From Mesorhizobium sp. NFR06 (GTDB lineage Bacteria > Pseudomonadota > Alphaproteobacteria > Rhizobiales > Rhizobiaceae), in assembly GCF_900115245.1 (NCBI RefSeq), contig NZ_FOVT01000016.1, forward strand, positions 62,001-126,000: a DNA stretch of 64,000 bases. Reading direction: 5' to 3'. The notes under the pieces are model-generated. The model was not told the origin of the DNA, did no database searches, and saw only the letters and a list, made by a program, of their open reading frames with translations. Position numbers and translations under genes: made by a program. This document shows, in pieces, positions 16,501-24,044 of the stretch (the stretch's first letter is position 1; each line of letters starts with the position of its first letter).

Positions 16501-17508
16501 CTAGGAGGCCTTGAGGCTGGAGACCGCCTCGTCGCTGTTCGAGGCGTCGCGTCGCTCGATGCCGGTTCGGTCGGGCGCCTTGCCGCGGATGGCCCGCGAC
16601 GAGGTCTCGTCCTTCCAGGCGCGTACCTTGTCGATCGCCGCCTCGCGGTGCAGCAGCCGGCAGCGGTCGAGGAACTGGCGGATCGCCTGCGGATGTGGGA
16701 ACTCGCCCGGATAGACCGCGACCGCGATCAGGAAGGCCCTGTCTTCGCTGAGGTCGAGGGCCCGCAGCGCCGCAAGCAATGCGGTATAGCTCGACTGTTC
16801 GGTCATGGAGCGGGCCGTCGCGAAATCGATCTCCAGCGCATCGGCAAGCGCGGTCTGGAAGAAGGCGGCATTGCCGGTCAACGCCGTCTCGCGCAACCTC
16901 GCATAGGCTGGCTGGCCTAGGAAGGCGTTGACGTCGGCGCTGTCGTCGGCGGGGCGCATCATCGAACGCAGGCGGAGCCGCGCGTTCTCCGCTGCTTCGC
17001 CCGCTGCGGGACCGGCGACGTCCGCCTTGGCCGCCGGCGCTGGTTTCGGCGCTAGCTTGGTGACTGTCTCCGGCGGCCGCGTCCTGACCAGGGTCGGTCT
17101 TTCCAGCGCGCGGATCAGGTCGGCGATCGTCGGGTTGAGCGCCTTGCGGCGCGCAATGGCGCGCGCATGCGGCAGCCCATGCCGGCCGATCAGCGCGATC
17201 AGGTCGATGTCGCGCAGCGCGTTGGAGCGGGTGAGCAATGGGGCGGCGATCTCGACGGGCTCTTCGGCCAGCCGCCGCACCAGCGCGCTCGGCGCATATT
17301 CGCATTCCGAAAGGGCAGCGGCGACATAGCGGCGCGACTCGACCGAGACCTCGTCGAACAGCGGCAGCGTCAGTTCCTCGAGTTGGGCGATCTCGCGGCG
17401 CGAGGGGCGCGTCAACGAGCAGAACGCCGACACGCAGGCGCGGAACAGCCTTTCGGCCTTTCCCGCTTCGGTGCGGATAGCGATTTGCCTGAAATCCGAA
17501 GATGACAC
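16501..17508 (-). CDS. DUF2336 family protein
   Basis: 335 residues if GTG 17508 is the start, which fits homologues beginning close to SSxFRQIA; the frame also stays open to a TTG at 17550, so the start is unsure. The N-terminal region SRREIAQLEELTLPLFDEVS and the helical repeats that follow match DUF2336, an alphaproteobacterial family of HEAT-like alpha-helical proteins of unknown function. An Ala/Pro-rich linker (about residues 160-190) separates it from a second helical domain. No signal or membrane segment is seen. Confidence 0.8.
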   Translation of the reverse strand: MSSSDFRQIAIRTEAGKAERLFRACVSAFCSLTRPSRREIAQLEELTLPLFDEVSVESRRYVAAALSECEYAPSALVRRLAEEPVEIAAPLLTRSNALRDIDLIALIGRHGLPHARAIARRKALNPTIADLIRALERPTLVRTRPPETVTKLAPKPAPAAKADVAGPAAGEAAENARLRLRSMMRPADDSADVNAFLGQPAYARLRETALTGNAAFFQTALADALEIDFATARSMTEQSSYTALLAALRALDLSEDRAFLIAVAVYPGEFPHPQAIRQFLDRCRLLHREAAIDKVRAWKDETSSRAIRGKAPDRTGIERRDASNSDEAVSSLKAS

Positions 17509-17697
17509 GGAGGGTACGCCCGACACTCGACACAATCCCGAACCGCGCAATCCAGCCAGGCTGGTTTCGCAACTTCAGGAGAAACAAACATCAAATTAGC
17601 CGCGATCCGTTAGCGCTACGTTAACCCTCTACGCCTCTTAATCAACTTTGGAGGCGTTGCGTTGTGCTCCGGTCAAACCGAGAGGAATGCGCGAACC

Positions 17698-17892
17698 ATG
17701 GGCATGGTCCTGTCTTTTGTGCCGCGAGCGGCACCTGTAAATCGAGCAAGTCACGACACCACCACGGCGGCGGCGGTCATCATTTTCCCCGGCGTCCGCT
17801 ATGAGCAGCAGCCGCGGGTTGGCGAGGCGTTGCAGGGCGGCAATGGTTCCGACGAATCGGGTTCGCCGCGCCCCACTGTTCCGCACCACTGA
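17698..17892 (+). CDS. Small conserved-looking hypothetical protein
   Basis: 64 residues from ATG 17698. The pattern MGMVLSFVPR, a variable middle and VIIFPGVRYE resembles short uncharacterised rhizobial proteins that keep just these two ends. No signal peptide or membrane helix is seen. It is divergent from the DUF2336 gene and convergent with the DUF1254 gene. The modest length leaves some chance that it is not a gene. Confidence 0.55.
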   Translation: MGMVLSFVPRAAPVNRASHDTTTAAAVIIFPGVRYEQQPRVGEALQGGNGSDESGSPRPTVPHH

Positions 17893-17898
17893 CTGGCC

Positions 17899-18447
17899 TC
17901 AGTAGTCCTGCAACTCACAGGCGCTCTGCTCTAGGAAGCGCGACACGATCGGCTTCCAGCTCTCGTCCGGCACGAAGGCGCGGACGACGAAAATGCCTTC
18001 CTCGATCGGCGCTTCGACGAAGATCGCGCCCTGCAAATCCTCTGGAAGGTCGCGCCGCACATCGATCATCTGCGCCGGTGTCAGCACCACGGCATCGAGC
18101 TTTTCGCCATTGGCGTTGTGGTCGTTGAAGGAATAGATGTTGTGGCCGCTGCGGTCGTAGACCGAGGCCGACCAGAACGGCACGTCGCCCGGCGCCTTTA
18201 TCCGCACCAGCCCGTCGGCGAGGTCGAAGCGGCAGGCCGCCGCATAAAACAGCGGATCGACCGATTTCACCACCGGGGCGCCGCCGGCCTCGGCGTCGAG
18301 CCGCGTCATCCTGTAAAAGTCCGAAGCCATCGCCAGCCGCGACCAGGCATCGCGCTCGGAAAATTCCGGCACCAGGAACAGCACCACGATATGGACGATG
18401 CCGGCGCCCAGCAGGCCGAGGATCAGGGCATGCAGCAGCCTACGCAT
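17899..18447 (-). CDS. DUF1254 family protein, membrane-anchored
   Basis: 182 residues with one N-terminal membrane helix (residues 4-27) and a short DUF1254-type domain (DPLFYAAACRFDLADG, PFWSASVYDRSGHNIYSFND). Larger bacterial proteins carry DUF1254 and DUF1214 in one chain; here they are two genes overlapping by 8 bp (18440-18447), so the products probably work as a complex on the outer face of the inner membrane. The biochemical role is unknown. Confidence 0.82.
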   Translation of the reverse strand: MRRLLHALILGLLGAGIVHIVVLFLVPEFSERDAWSRLAMASDFYRMTRLDAEAGGAPVVKSVDPLFYAAACRFDLADGLVRIKAPGDVPFWSASVYDRSGHNIYSFNDHNANGEKLDAVVLTPAQMIDVRRDLPEDLQGAIFVEAPIEEGIFVVRAFVPDESWKPIVSRFLEQSACELQDY

Positions 18448-19024
18448 TGCAGCCCGCCTTCAGGATGCGCGGCAGCGTCACATCGGAGAGGCCGGTGCTC
18501 GAGGCGATCGGCGTGTCGTAAAAGGTGAGCACGAAATACATCCTGCCGGAGCCGCCGGTGAGCAGCCAGTTGCCGGGGGCCGGGCGGTTGCCGACCGAGA
18601 TGACGACGGAATTGTCCGGCTGGCGCAGCACTTCGTAGGATTGCAGCGCCGACTGCCTCGGCTTGCCGGTGTCGATCACGCCAAGCGACTGGTCGGCAGC
18701 GTAGAGCGTCCAGAATCGGGCGGTCGGATAGCTGCCCTGGATCGTATAGGCGCATTCGCGTTTCAGCGGCTCGCCGGCGTCGTCGCGCTCGGCGACGAAG
18801 GCAAGCCCCTCGGCCCGGCCAAGTGCCAGCACGCCCTCGCGCGCCACGCGGGCTTTGGAGTAGGGGTCGGCGGTCAGCGTTCCGACCTCCGGAAAGGCCG
18901 TCCATTGCCCGATGCGGATCGCACCGACGCCGTCCTGCGCGTTGAGCGCGTACCACACGCTGTAGCCGCCAAGCCCGATGGCCATGGCAAGCGAAAGCAG
19001 CGTCAGGATGGCGTTCTTGAGCAT
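18440..19024 (-). CDS. DUF1214 family protein, membrane-anchored
   Basis: 194 residues from ATG 19024; the frame runs further upstream but only through sequence inside the PBP gene. One membrane helix (residues 5-28) precedes the DUF1214 domain, with RECAYTIQGSYPTARFWTLY, NSVVISVGNRPAPGNWLLTG and the C-terminal LPRILKAGCNA. It overlaps the DUF1254 gene and starts 81 bp after the PBP stop on the same strand, so the three may be co-transcribed. Confidence 0.85.
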   Translation of the reverse strand: MLKNAILTLLSLAMAIGLGGYSVWYALNAQDGVGAIRIGQWTAFPEVGTLTADPYSKARVAREGVLALGRAEGLAFVAERDDAGEPLKRECAYTIQGSYPTARFWTLYAADQSLGVIDTGKPRQSALQSYEVLRQPDNSVVISVGNRPAPGNWLLTGGSGRMYFVLTFYDTPIASSTGLSDVTLPRILKAGCNA

Positions 19025-19104
19025 GAGAGCCGCAAACAGAGGAGGTTGCCCGGGATATCGCGGCGCGGGGTGCTGTGGCAAGCCAGCTTCACGCGAGGGC
19101 GATC

Positions 19105-21261
19105 CTAAAGCGCTGAAAGCGTCTCCGGCACCGTGGGGGCGCCCAGCACCGGCGCGGCCTGGAACGCCTTGGTCATTTCCCTCAGCGTCTGGGTGGTGCG
19201 GCCCGAAAGCACCGGTGGCCTTTCGGCCTCGGCCTGCGCGGCTGTCGCTTCGGCCTCCTTTTTCGCCGCCTCCTCGGCCTTTGCCGCGACCTCTGGATCG
19301 ACCCACGGATGATCAAGACCGGGGATCGGCTTCAGGTCGATATTCTGGTGCGCATAGACCATCAGCCGCTGCCACACCATTGCCGGCAGCGTGCCGCCGG
19401 TCATCTTGTTGGTTGCCGTGAAGTCGTCATTGCCGAGCCAGACGGCGGCCGTGTAGTTGCCGGTGAAGCCGACGAACCAGGCGTCGCGGTAGGACTGCGT
19501 GGTGCCGGTCTTGCCGGCGACGACGATATTTGGAAGCTGGGCGCGCCGGGCGGTGCCGATCACGGGCACCGCCGCCAGCATGGTGTTCATATATTTCAGC
19601 GCCTTTTCCGACAGAACGCGGTGCGGCGGCGGCGCGTCCTTGGCCCAGTCATAGACCACCTCGCCGGTGCGGGTGACGAGCTGGGTAATGCCGTGGCGTG
19701 AGCCGACGAAGCCGTTCTGCGCGAACACGCTGTAACCGGTCGCCTGGTCCATCACCGTCATGCCGGACGTGCCGAGCACCATGGTCTTGTGCCCTTCCAG
19801 CGGCGATTCCACGCCCATGGATTCCGCCATCGCCTTGATCGGACCGATGCCCAGGTGATCCTTGGCCAGCCGTACCGGCACCGTGTTGATCGACTTGGCG
19901 ATCGCGGTGAGCAGCGTGACATTGCCGGCCGATCCGCCGCTGTAGTTGTGCGGCGACCAGCTGCCCCAACTGACCGGGCCGCCGGAAACGACCGAATCCG
20001 GCGTGAAGCCATGCTCCATCGCCGTGGCATAGACATAGGGCTTGAAGGAGGAACCGGTCTGGCGCAGCGCCTTGGTGGCGCGGTTGAACTGGCTGGCGCC
20101 ATAGTCGCGGCCGCCGACGATGGCGCGCACCGCGCCATTGGTCTCGATCACCACCACCGCGCCTTCGGTGACGTTGTATTCCTTGCCGAACTGGCGAAGA
20201 TGGAATTCGACCGACTCCTCGGCCGCCTTCTGGATGTTGGCATCGAAAGTGGTGTGGGCGACCAGCGAATGCTGGCCGGGCTTGGCGATCTTCTTCACCT
20301 CGTCGAAGGCCCAGTCGAGGAAATAGTCCGGGCTCTTCTGTTCGCCGCGGTCGACGACGTCGGCCGGATGCAGCCGTGCCTGCAGCACCTGGCCCTCGGT
20401 CATGAAGCCGGAATCGACCAGGTTGGACAGCACCACGTTGGCGCGGGCGCGGGCAGCCGGCAGGTTGATGTGCGGGGCGTACTTGGTCGGCGCCTTGAAC
20501 AGGCCGGCCAGCATCGCCGCCTCGGCAAGGCTCAAATCCTTGACGCTCTTGCCGAAATAGAAATCGGCGGCGGCCTCGATGCCGAAGGTTCCGCCGCCCA
20601 TATAGGCGCGGTCGAGATAGAGCTGCAGGATCTCCTTCTTGGAAAGATTGGCTTCAAGCCAAAGCGACAGGAAGGCTTCCTTGATCTTGCGCTCCAGGGT
20701 GCGCTCGTTGGACAGGAACAGGTTCTTGGCGAGCTGCTGGGTGATGCTGGAGCCGCCTTGCACGACCGAATTGGCGCGCACATTCTCGAATATGGCGCGC
20801 GACAGGCCGAGCACGTCGATGCCGTAATGGTCGAAGAAGCGGCGGTCCTCGGTCGCCAGCACCGCCTTGATGACGATGTCCGGCATCTCGTCGACCGGCA
20901 CGGAGTCACGCTGGATGATGCCGCGCTGGCCGATCTCGTTGCCGTAGCGGTCGAGGAAGGTGACGGCGAAATCGCCTTGGTTGCGCCAGTCGCCGGTGGT
21001 GATGTCGAAGGCCGGCATGGCGAGCGCAAGCAGCACCACGAAGCCGCCGGCGCCCATGGTGAAACCCTCGCTCAGCACCTCGATGATGGCGCGGCGCCAG
21101 CCATGCACGCGGAAACGGCGGGAAAAGATGGTCGCCGCTTCCCAGAATTCGCGGGCCTTGAAGCCGATTTCGTAGAGCGAGGAATCGAGCCACGCGTCGA
21201 CGGCGAGCAGTGCCGAAGCGATTCGGCCTCTTCTCCTGCGTGGTTTCGAGGGACTTGCCAT
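19105..21261 (-). CDS. Class A penicillin-binding protein (PBP1 family)
   Basis: 718 residues from ATG 21261, preceded by GGTGGA. A basic N-terminal tail leads to one membrane helix (about residues 70-90). The GT51 glycosyltransferase domain shows ATEDRRFFDHYGID and QGGSSITQQLAKNLFL. The transpeptidase has the SxxK serine in TGSSFKPYVYA, SxN in AKSIN and KTG in VAGKTGTTQSYRDAWFVG. It polymerises and cross-links peptidoglycan at the inner membrane. The C terminus is an Ala/Glu-rich tail of about 60 residues. The exact PBP1 subclass is not decided. Confidence 0.93.
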   Translation of the reverse strand: MASPSKPRRRRGRIASALLAVDAWLDSSLYEIGFKAREFWEAATIFSRRFRVHGWRRAIIEVLSEGFTMGAGGFVVLLALAMPAFDITTGDWRNQGDFAVTFLDRYGNEIGQRGIIQRDSVPVDEMPDIVIKAVLATEDRRFFDHYGIDVLGLSRAIFENVRANSVVQGGSSITQQLAKNLFLSNERTLERKIKEAFLSLWLEANLSKKEILQLYLDRAYMGGGTFGIEAAADFYFGKSVKDLSLAEAAMLAGLFKAPTKYAPHINLPAARARANVVLSNLVDSGFMTEGQVLQARLHPADVVDRGEQKSPDYFLDWAFDEVKKIAKPGQHSLVAHTTFDANIQKAAEESVEFHLRQFGKEYNVTEGAVVVIETNGAVRAIVGGRDYGASQFNRATKALRQTGSSFKPYVYATAMEHGFTPDSVVSGGPVSWGSWSPHNYSGGSAGNVTLLTAIAKSINTVPVRLAKDHLGIGPIKAMAESMGVESPLEGHKTMVLGTSGMTVMDQATGYSVFAQNGFVGSRHGITQLVTRTGEVVYDWAKDAPPPHRVLSEKALKYMNTMLAAVPVIGTARRAQLPNIVVAGKTGTTQSYRDAWFVGFTGNYTAAVWLGNDDFTATNKMTGGTLPAMVWQRLMVYAHQNIDLKPIPGLDHPWVDPEVAAKAEEAAKKEAEATAAQAEAERPPVLSGRTTQTLREMTKAFQAAPVLGAPTVPETLSAL

Positions 21262-21475
21262 TTCGGAATTCCACCCTGGCGACACGTCACCTGAGACCGC
21301 CTGGGTAGACGTTAGGGCGGCGCGCCGGGAAGACTATTCTTCCATTCTATCACTGCCCACAAGGGCGGCGAAGCCACAGTACAAGCTTTGTTGAATAACA
21401 AGGTCGTGCGCACCTTCGCGGGCACCTTGCGTGCCGGCTCCTAGGGCACCGCAGCCACAAGGCGGACCGTGGTGG

Positions 21476-21530
21476 TTGACGTATGTGGGCGGTATGCTAT
21501 AGAACCAATCAGTTCCAGAACTAGATGGTT
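21476..21530 (+). promoter_or_regulatory. Promoter with overlapping ArsR-type operator
   Basis: A sigma70-like promoter, TTGACG (21476-21481), 16 bp, TATAGA (21498-21503), is followed directly by a 28-bp imperfect dyad at 21503-21530 with half-sites AACCAATCAGTTC and GAACTAGATGGTT around a central CA; 10 of 13 positions are symmetric. It ends 4 nt before the arsR-type start codon, so a bound repressor would cover the transcription start. Confidence 0.6.
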
Positions 21531-21534
21531 CCAA

Positions 21535-21870
21535 ATGGCCGTCTCCCTCGATCACACTTTTGCCGCGCTCGCCGATCCGACACGCCGGGCGATCCTGACA
21601 CGTCTCCTCGACGGTGAAGCTTCCGTCGCCGAACTGGCGCAGCCCTTTGCACTCACCGTGCGAGCAGTTTCCAAGCACGTCGGTGTGCTGGAGCAGGCGG
21701 GTTTGGTTACCCGTAGCCGGGCGGCGCAGAAACGCCTCAGCCGGATCGAGATCAAGCCGCTGCGGGACATAGACCGCTGGCTCGCTGACTACCGCAGGCT
21801 CTGGGAAGAGCGGTTCGATCGCATCGAGGATCTTCTGAGGCGCGAACAGGCAAAGGGCGAGAGCAAATGA
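21535..21870 (+). CDS. ArsR-family transcriptional regulator
   Basis: 111 residues from ATG 21535. The winged helix-turn-helix reads HTFAALADPTRRAILTRLLDGEASVAELAQPF, with recognition helix TVRAVSKHVGVLEQAGLV. It lacks the Cys metal motif of true ArsR/SmtB sensors and belongs to the subgroup usually paired with an SRPBCC protein, which overlaps here by 4 bp (ATGA). It probably represses its own three-gene operon through the dyad on the promoter; the inducer is unknown. Confidence 0.9.
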   Translation: MAVSLDHTFAALADPTRRAILTRLLDGEASVAELAQPFALTVRAVSKHVGVLEQAGLVTRSRAAQKRLSRIEIKPLRDIDRWLADYRRLWEERFDRIEDLLRREQAKGESK

Positions 21871-22367
21871 GTTCGCGCCAGCCGATTGCCTCGCAGGCCG
21901 AACGCAGCTTCACCATCGAGCGGACCTTCGGCGCGCCGGTCGAGCGTGTCTTCAGGCTCTGGACCGACCCGCTGCTGGTCGCGCAATGGTGGGGTATCAA
22001 GGGCTGCACCATCCCCCATTGCGTGCTCGATCCTCGGATTGGAGGGCGATGGCGCATCGACATGCGCAGCGCCAGCGGCGCGCTCTATCGCAACCAGGGC
22101 CGCTATGTCGAAGTGATTGCGAACCGGCGGCTGAGCTACACGGACGAGCCGGATCCCGAATTGCGGGAATGGGCCGGCAGTCCGCCCGGACAGAGCTTGC
22201 ATACGGTCACTTTTGCGGCCGACGGCGGCGGAACTCATGTCAGCTTCGAGGTGACGTTGGCAAGTGCGGCGGACCGAGAAAGGCTGCTGGCGCTGGGCAT
22301 GCGCCGGGGCTGGACCGAAAGCTTCGACAGGTTAGAGCAGCTGATCGCCGGGCCGGCCGCCAGGTGA
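21867..22367 (+). CDS. SRPBCC/AHSA1-type ligand-binding protein
   Basis: 166 residues of the START/Bet v 1-like fold: FTIERTFGAPVERVFRLWTDP, WWGIKGCTIPHCVLDPRIGG and a C-terminal helix SFDRLEQLIAG. Members bind hydrophobic small molecules in a deep pocket; none of the AHSA1 relatives near ArsR regulators has a settled reaction. It is translationally coupled to the regulator (ATGA overlap) and followed by an alpha/beta hydrolase, suggesting a small detoxification or sensing unit. Confidence 0.88.
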   Translation: MSSRQPIASQAERSFTIERTFGAPVERVFRLWTDPLLVAQWWGIKGCTIPHCVLDPRIGGRWRIDMRSASGALYRNQGRYVEVIANRRLSYTDEPDPELREWAGSPPGQSLHTVTFAADGGGTHVSFEVTLASAADRERLLALGMRRGWTESFDRLEQLIAGPAAR

Positions 22368-22393
22368 CACAGCAAGCAAATGTGGAGAGCCCG

Positions 22394-23311
22394 ATGCAAC
22401 AGCCCACGCAAACACTGCAAAACGGTAAAACGTCCGCAGCCGGTCGCACGCTATCAAGCAATGCGGCAACAGTGGGGAAGCTCATGTCGAGCGACGGCAC
22501 TCCAATCGCTTATGAGCGCCGGGGAACCGGCTACCCGCTCATCCTCGTCGACGGCGCTCTTTGTTCCCGCGCCATGGGTCCCAGTCGGTCGCTGGCCCAG
22601 GCCCTGGCCCCTCATTTTGCTGTCTTCAGTTACGACCGCCGCGGCCGTGGCGAAAGTGGAGACAGCCCGCCTTACGCGACCGAGCGCGAGGTGGACGACA
22701 TCGCAGCCCTGCTCGATATAGCCGGCGGAGAGGCCTTCGTCTGGGGAACTTCGTCCGGCGCTGTGCTGGCCTTGTTGGCGGCGGCGTGTCTGCCCGGCAT
22801 CAAGAGGCTTGCCCTCTACGAGGCGCCGCTGATCGTCGATGACAGCCGTCCGACCACCGAGGCTGACTGGGAAGGCATCCGGACAGCTATCGCCACCGGG
22901 CGACGCGGCAACGCGGTGCGCATTTTCCTCAAGTCAGTCGGCATGCCTCGCCCGCTTGTCTTTCTCATGCGCCTGACGCCTATCTGGTCGAAGCTCAAGG
23001 CAGTGGCGCATACGCTGCCTTACGATGGCGCCATTGTCGCCGATGATCAGCTTGGCAGGCCGCTGGTTCCCGGCCGATGGGGCGCAGTGGAGGCGCCCGT
23101 GCTGGTGACCGATGGCGGAGGCAGCCCAGCCTGGATGCGCCACGGCAACCAGGCTCTGGCCGATGCCCTGCCGAATGCCCTCTATCTGACGCTGGCTGGA
23201 CAGAACCATATGCTGAAAGCCGCGGTGCACGCGCCCGTGCTGGTGGATTTCTTCAACCGGCCGGGCAGTGACGTCGGCTCAGGGGGCGCTTCGTTCACCG
23301 CGCCGCGATGA
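22394..23311 (+). CDS. Alpha/beta hydrolase
   Basis: 305 residues from ATG 22394 behind GGAGAG; ATG 22484 would drop a 30-residue variable leader. The fold shows the oxyanion region LILVDGAL, the strand FSYDRRGRGESGD, the nucleophile elbow VWGTSSGAVLA and a C-terminal His in GQNHML. The elbow GTSSG matches uncharacterised hydrolases near ArsR/SRPBCC pairs; substrate unknown. It is the third gene of the operon, 26 bp after the SRPBCC gene. Its 3' end overlaps the convergent TetR gene by 17 bp. Confidence 0.86.
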   Translation: MQQPTQTLQNGKTSAAGRTLSSNAATVGKLMSSDGTPIAYERRGTGYPLILVDGALCSRAMGPSRSLAQALAPHFAVFSYDRRGRGESGDSPPYATEREVDDIAALLDIAGGEAFVWGTSSGAVLALLAAACLPGIKRLALYEAPLIVDDSRPTTEADWEGIRTAIATGRRGNAVRIFLKSVGMPRPLVFLMRLTPIWSKLKAVAHTLPYDGAIVADDQLGRPLVPGRWGAVEAPVLVTDGGGSPAWMRHGNQALADALPNALYLTLAGQNHMLKAAVHAPVLVDFFNRPGSDVGSGGASFTAPR

Positions 23312-23927
23312 AGCGCATGAAGTGCGCCACATCCGCCTCGCTCGGCTCCAGGCCGGTGAAGGAGCGCAGATAGGCGGCGAGATGGCTGACGCGCGCCTCG
23401 ACCGGTTCCTTGAGGTCGAGCACGTAATAGCCGATCTGCATGTAGTAGAGCACGCGTGCCCGGATGAAGGCGTCCTCGTCGTCGTAGCCGTGCCGCCGGT
23501 ACATATCGCGGATGGCGGTCAGGCGCTCGTCGTCGGCCTGGTCGATCATGCGCCGGACGTCGTCGGCGCGGCGCGCCCATTCGCGGACGGCGAAATCGAG
23601 CCGCGGGTCGAACAGACGCTCGTCGGCCCAGCATTCGAACACGTTCAGCACGCCCATGATGATGGTTTCGGCAGGCCGCCGAGCCCGCTCGACGATCGCC
23701 TTGGTGTTGGTCTCGTGCCAATGCGCGAGCAACTGGTCGAGCAGGTCCTGCCGGCTTTCGAAATACCAGTAGAAGCTGGAGCGCGACACGCCGAGCTTCT
23801 GGCCGAGCGTCAGCACGCGCACGCTCTCGATGCCCTCGGAAATCAGCGTTTCAAGCGCGAGATCGATCCAGTCCCGACGTGTCACCTTGATGTTGCCGGG
23901 CGCCGGTTCGTCCTGGGGAGCAGTCAT
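23295..23927 (-). CDS. TetR-family transcriptional regulator
   Basis: 210 residues from ATG 23927, which has GGAGG seven bases upstream; ATG 23933 is too close to it. The helix-turn-helix at residues about 20-65 reads TRRDWIDLALETLISEGIES, then LGQKLGVSRSSFYWYFESRQDLLDQL. The C-terminal ligand domain is helical and unassigned. It is divergent from the GcvT-flavoprotein gene, with about 117 bp containing a palindrome between, so it most likely controls that cassette; a methylated amine or betaine as inducer is inference. Confidence 0.9.
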   Translation of the reverse strand: MTAPQDEPAPGNIKVTRRDWIDLALETLISEGIESVRVLTLGQKLGVSRSSFYWYFESRQDLLDQLLAHWHETNTKAIVERARRPAETIIMGVLNVFECWADERLFDPRLDFAVREWARRADDVRRMIDQADDERLTAIRDMYRRHGYDDEDAFIRARVLYYMQIGYYVLDLKEPVEARVSHLAAYLRSFTGLEPSEADVAHFMRFIAAR

Positions 23928-23982
23928 GATCATGCCTCCACAATAGGCATGGCGCGCAGCGCTGCGCAAGCTCTGGACAGAA

Positions 23983-24008
23983 GTGTCTAGACACACATGT
24001 ACAGTCTA
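23983..24008. promoter_or_regulatory. Candidate TetR operator
   Basis: A perfect 12-bp palindrome GTGTCTAGACAC (23983-23994) overlaps a wider dyad TAGAC (23988-23992) with GTCTA (24004-24008) in the divergent tetR-flavoprotein region. Its position between divergent starts and its symmetry suit a TetR dimer site. Confidence 0.55.
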
Positions 24009-24044
24009 TGTATCGTAAGAGCCTCCAGCGAGAGGGAGAGGCTC

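Noticed and set aside
17412..17594. Possible frameshifted N terminus of the DUF2336 protein
   Set aside because: The frame opened by ATG 17594 does not continue the conserved DUF2336 sequence; a GTG start in the main frame is simpler.
19789..21294. 501-codon plus-strand frame opposite the PBP gene
   Set aside because: Antisense shadow; rich in His, Gly and Arg with no domain, while the minus strand carries all PBP motifs.
21986..22393. Upstream extension of the alpha/beta hydrolase frame through the SRPBCC gene
   Set aside because: The 136 extra residues lie out of frame inside the SRPBCC gene and lack domain similarity; ATG 22394 has its own ribosome site.
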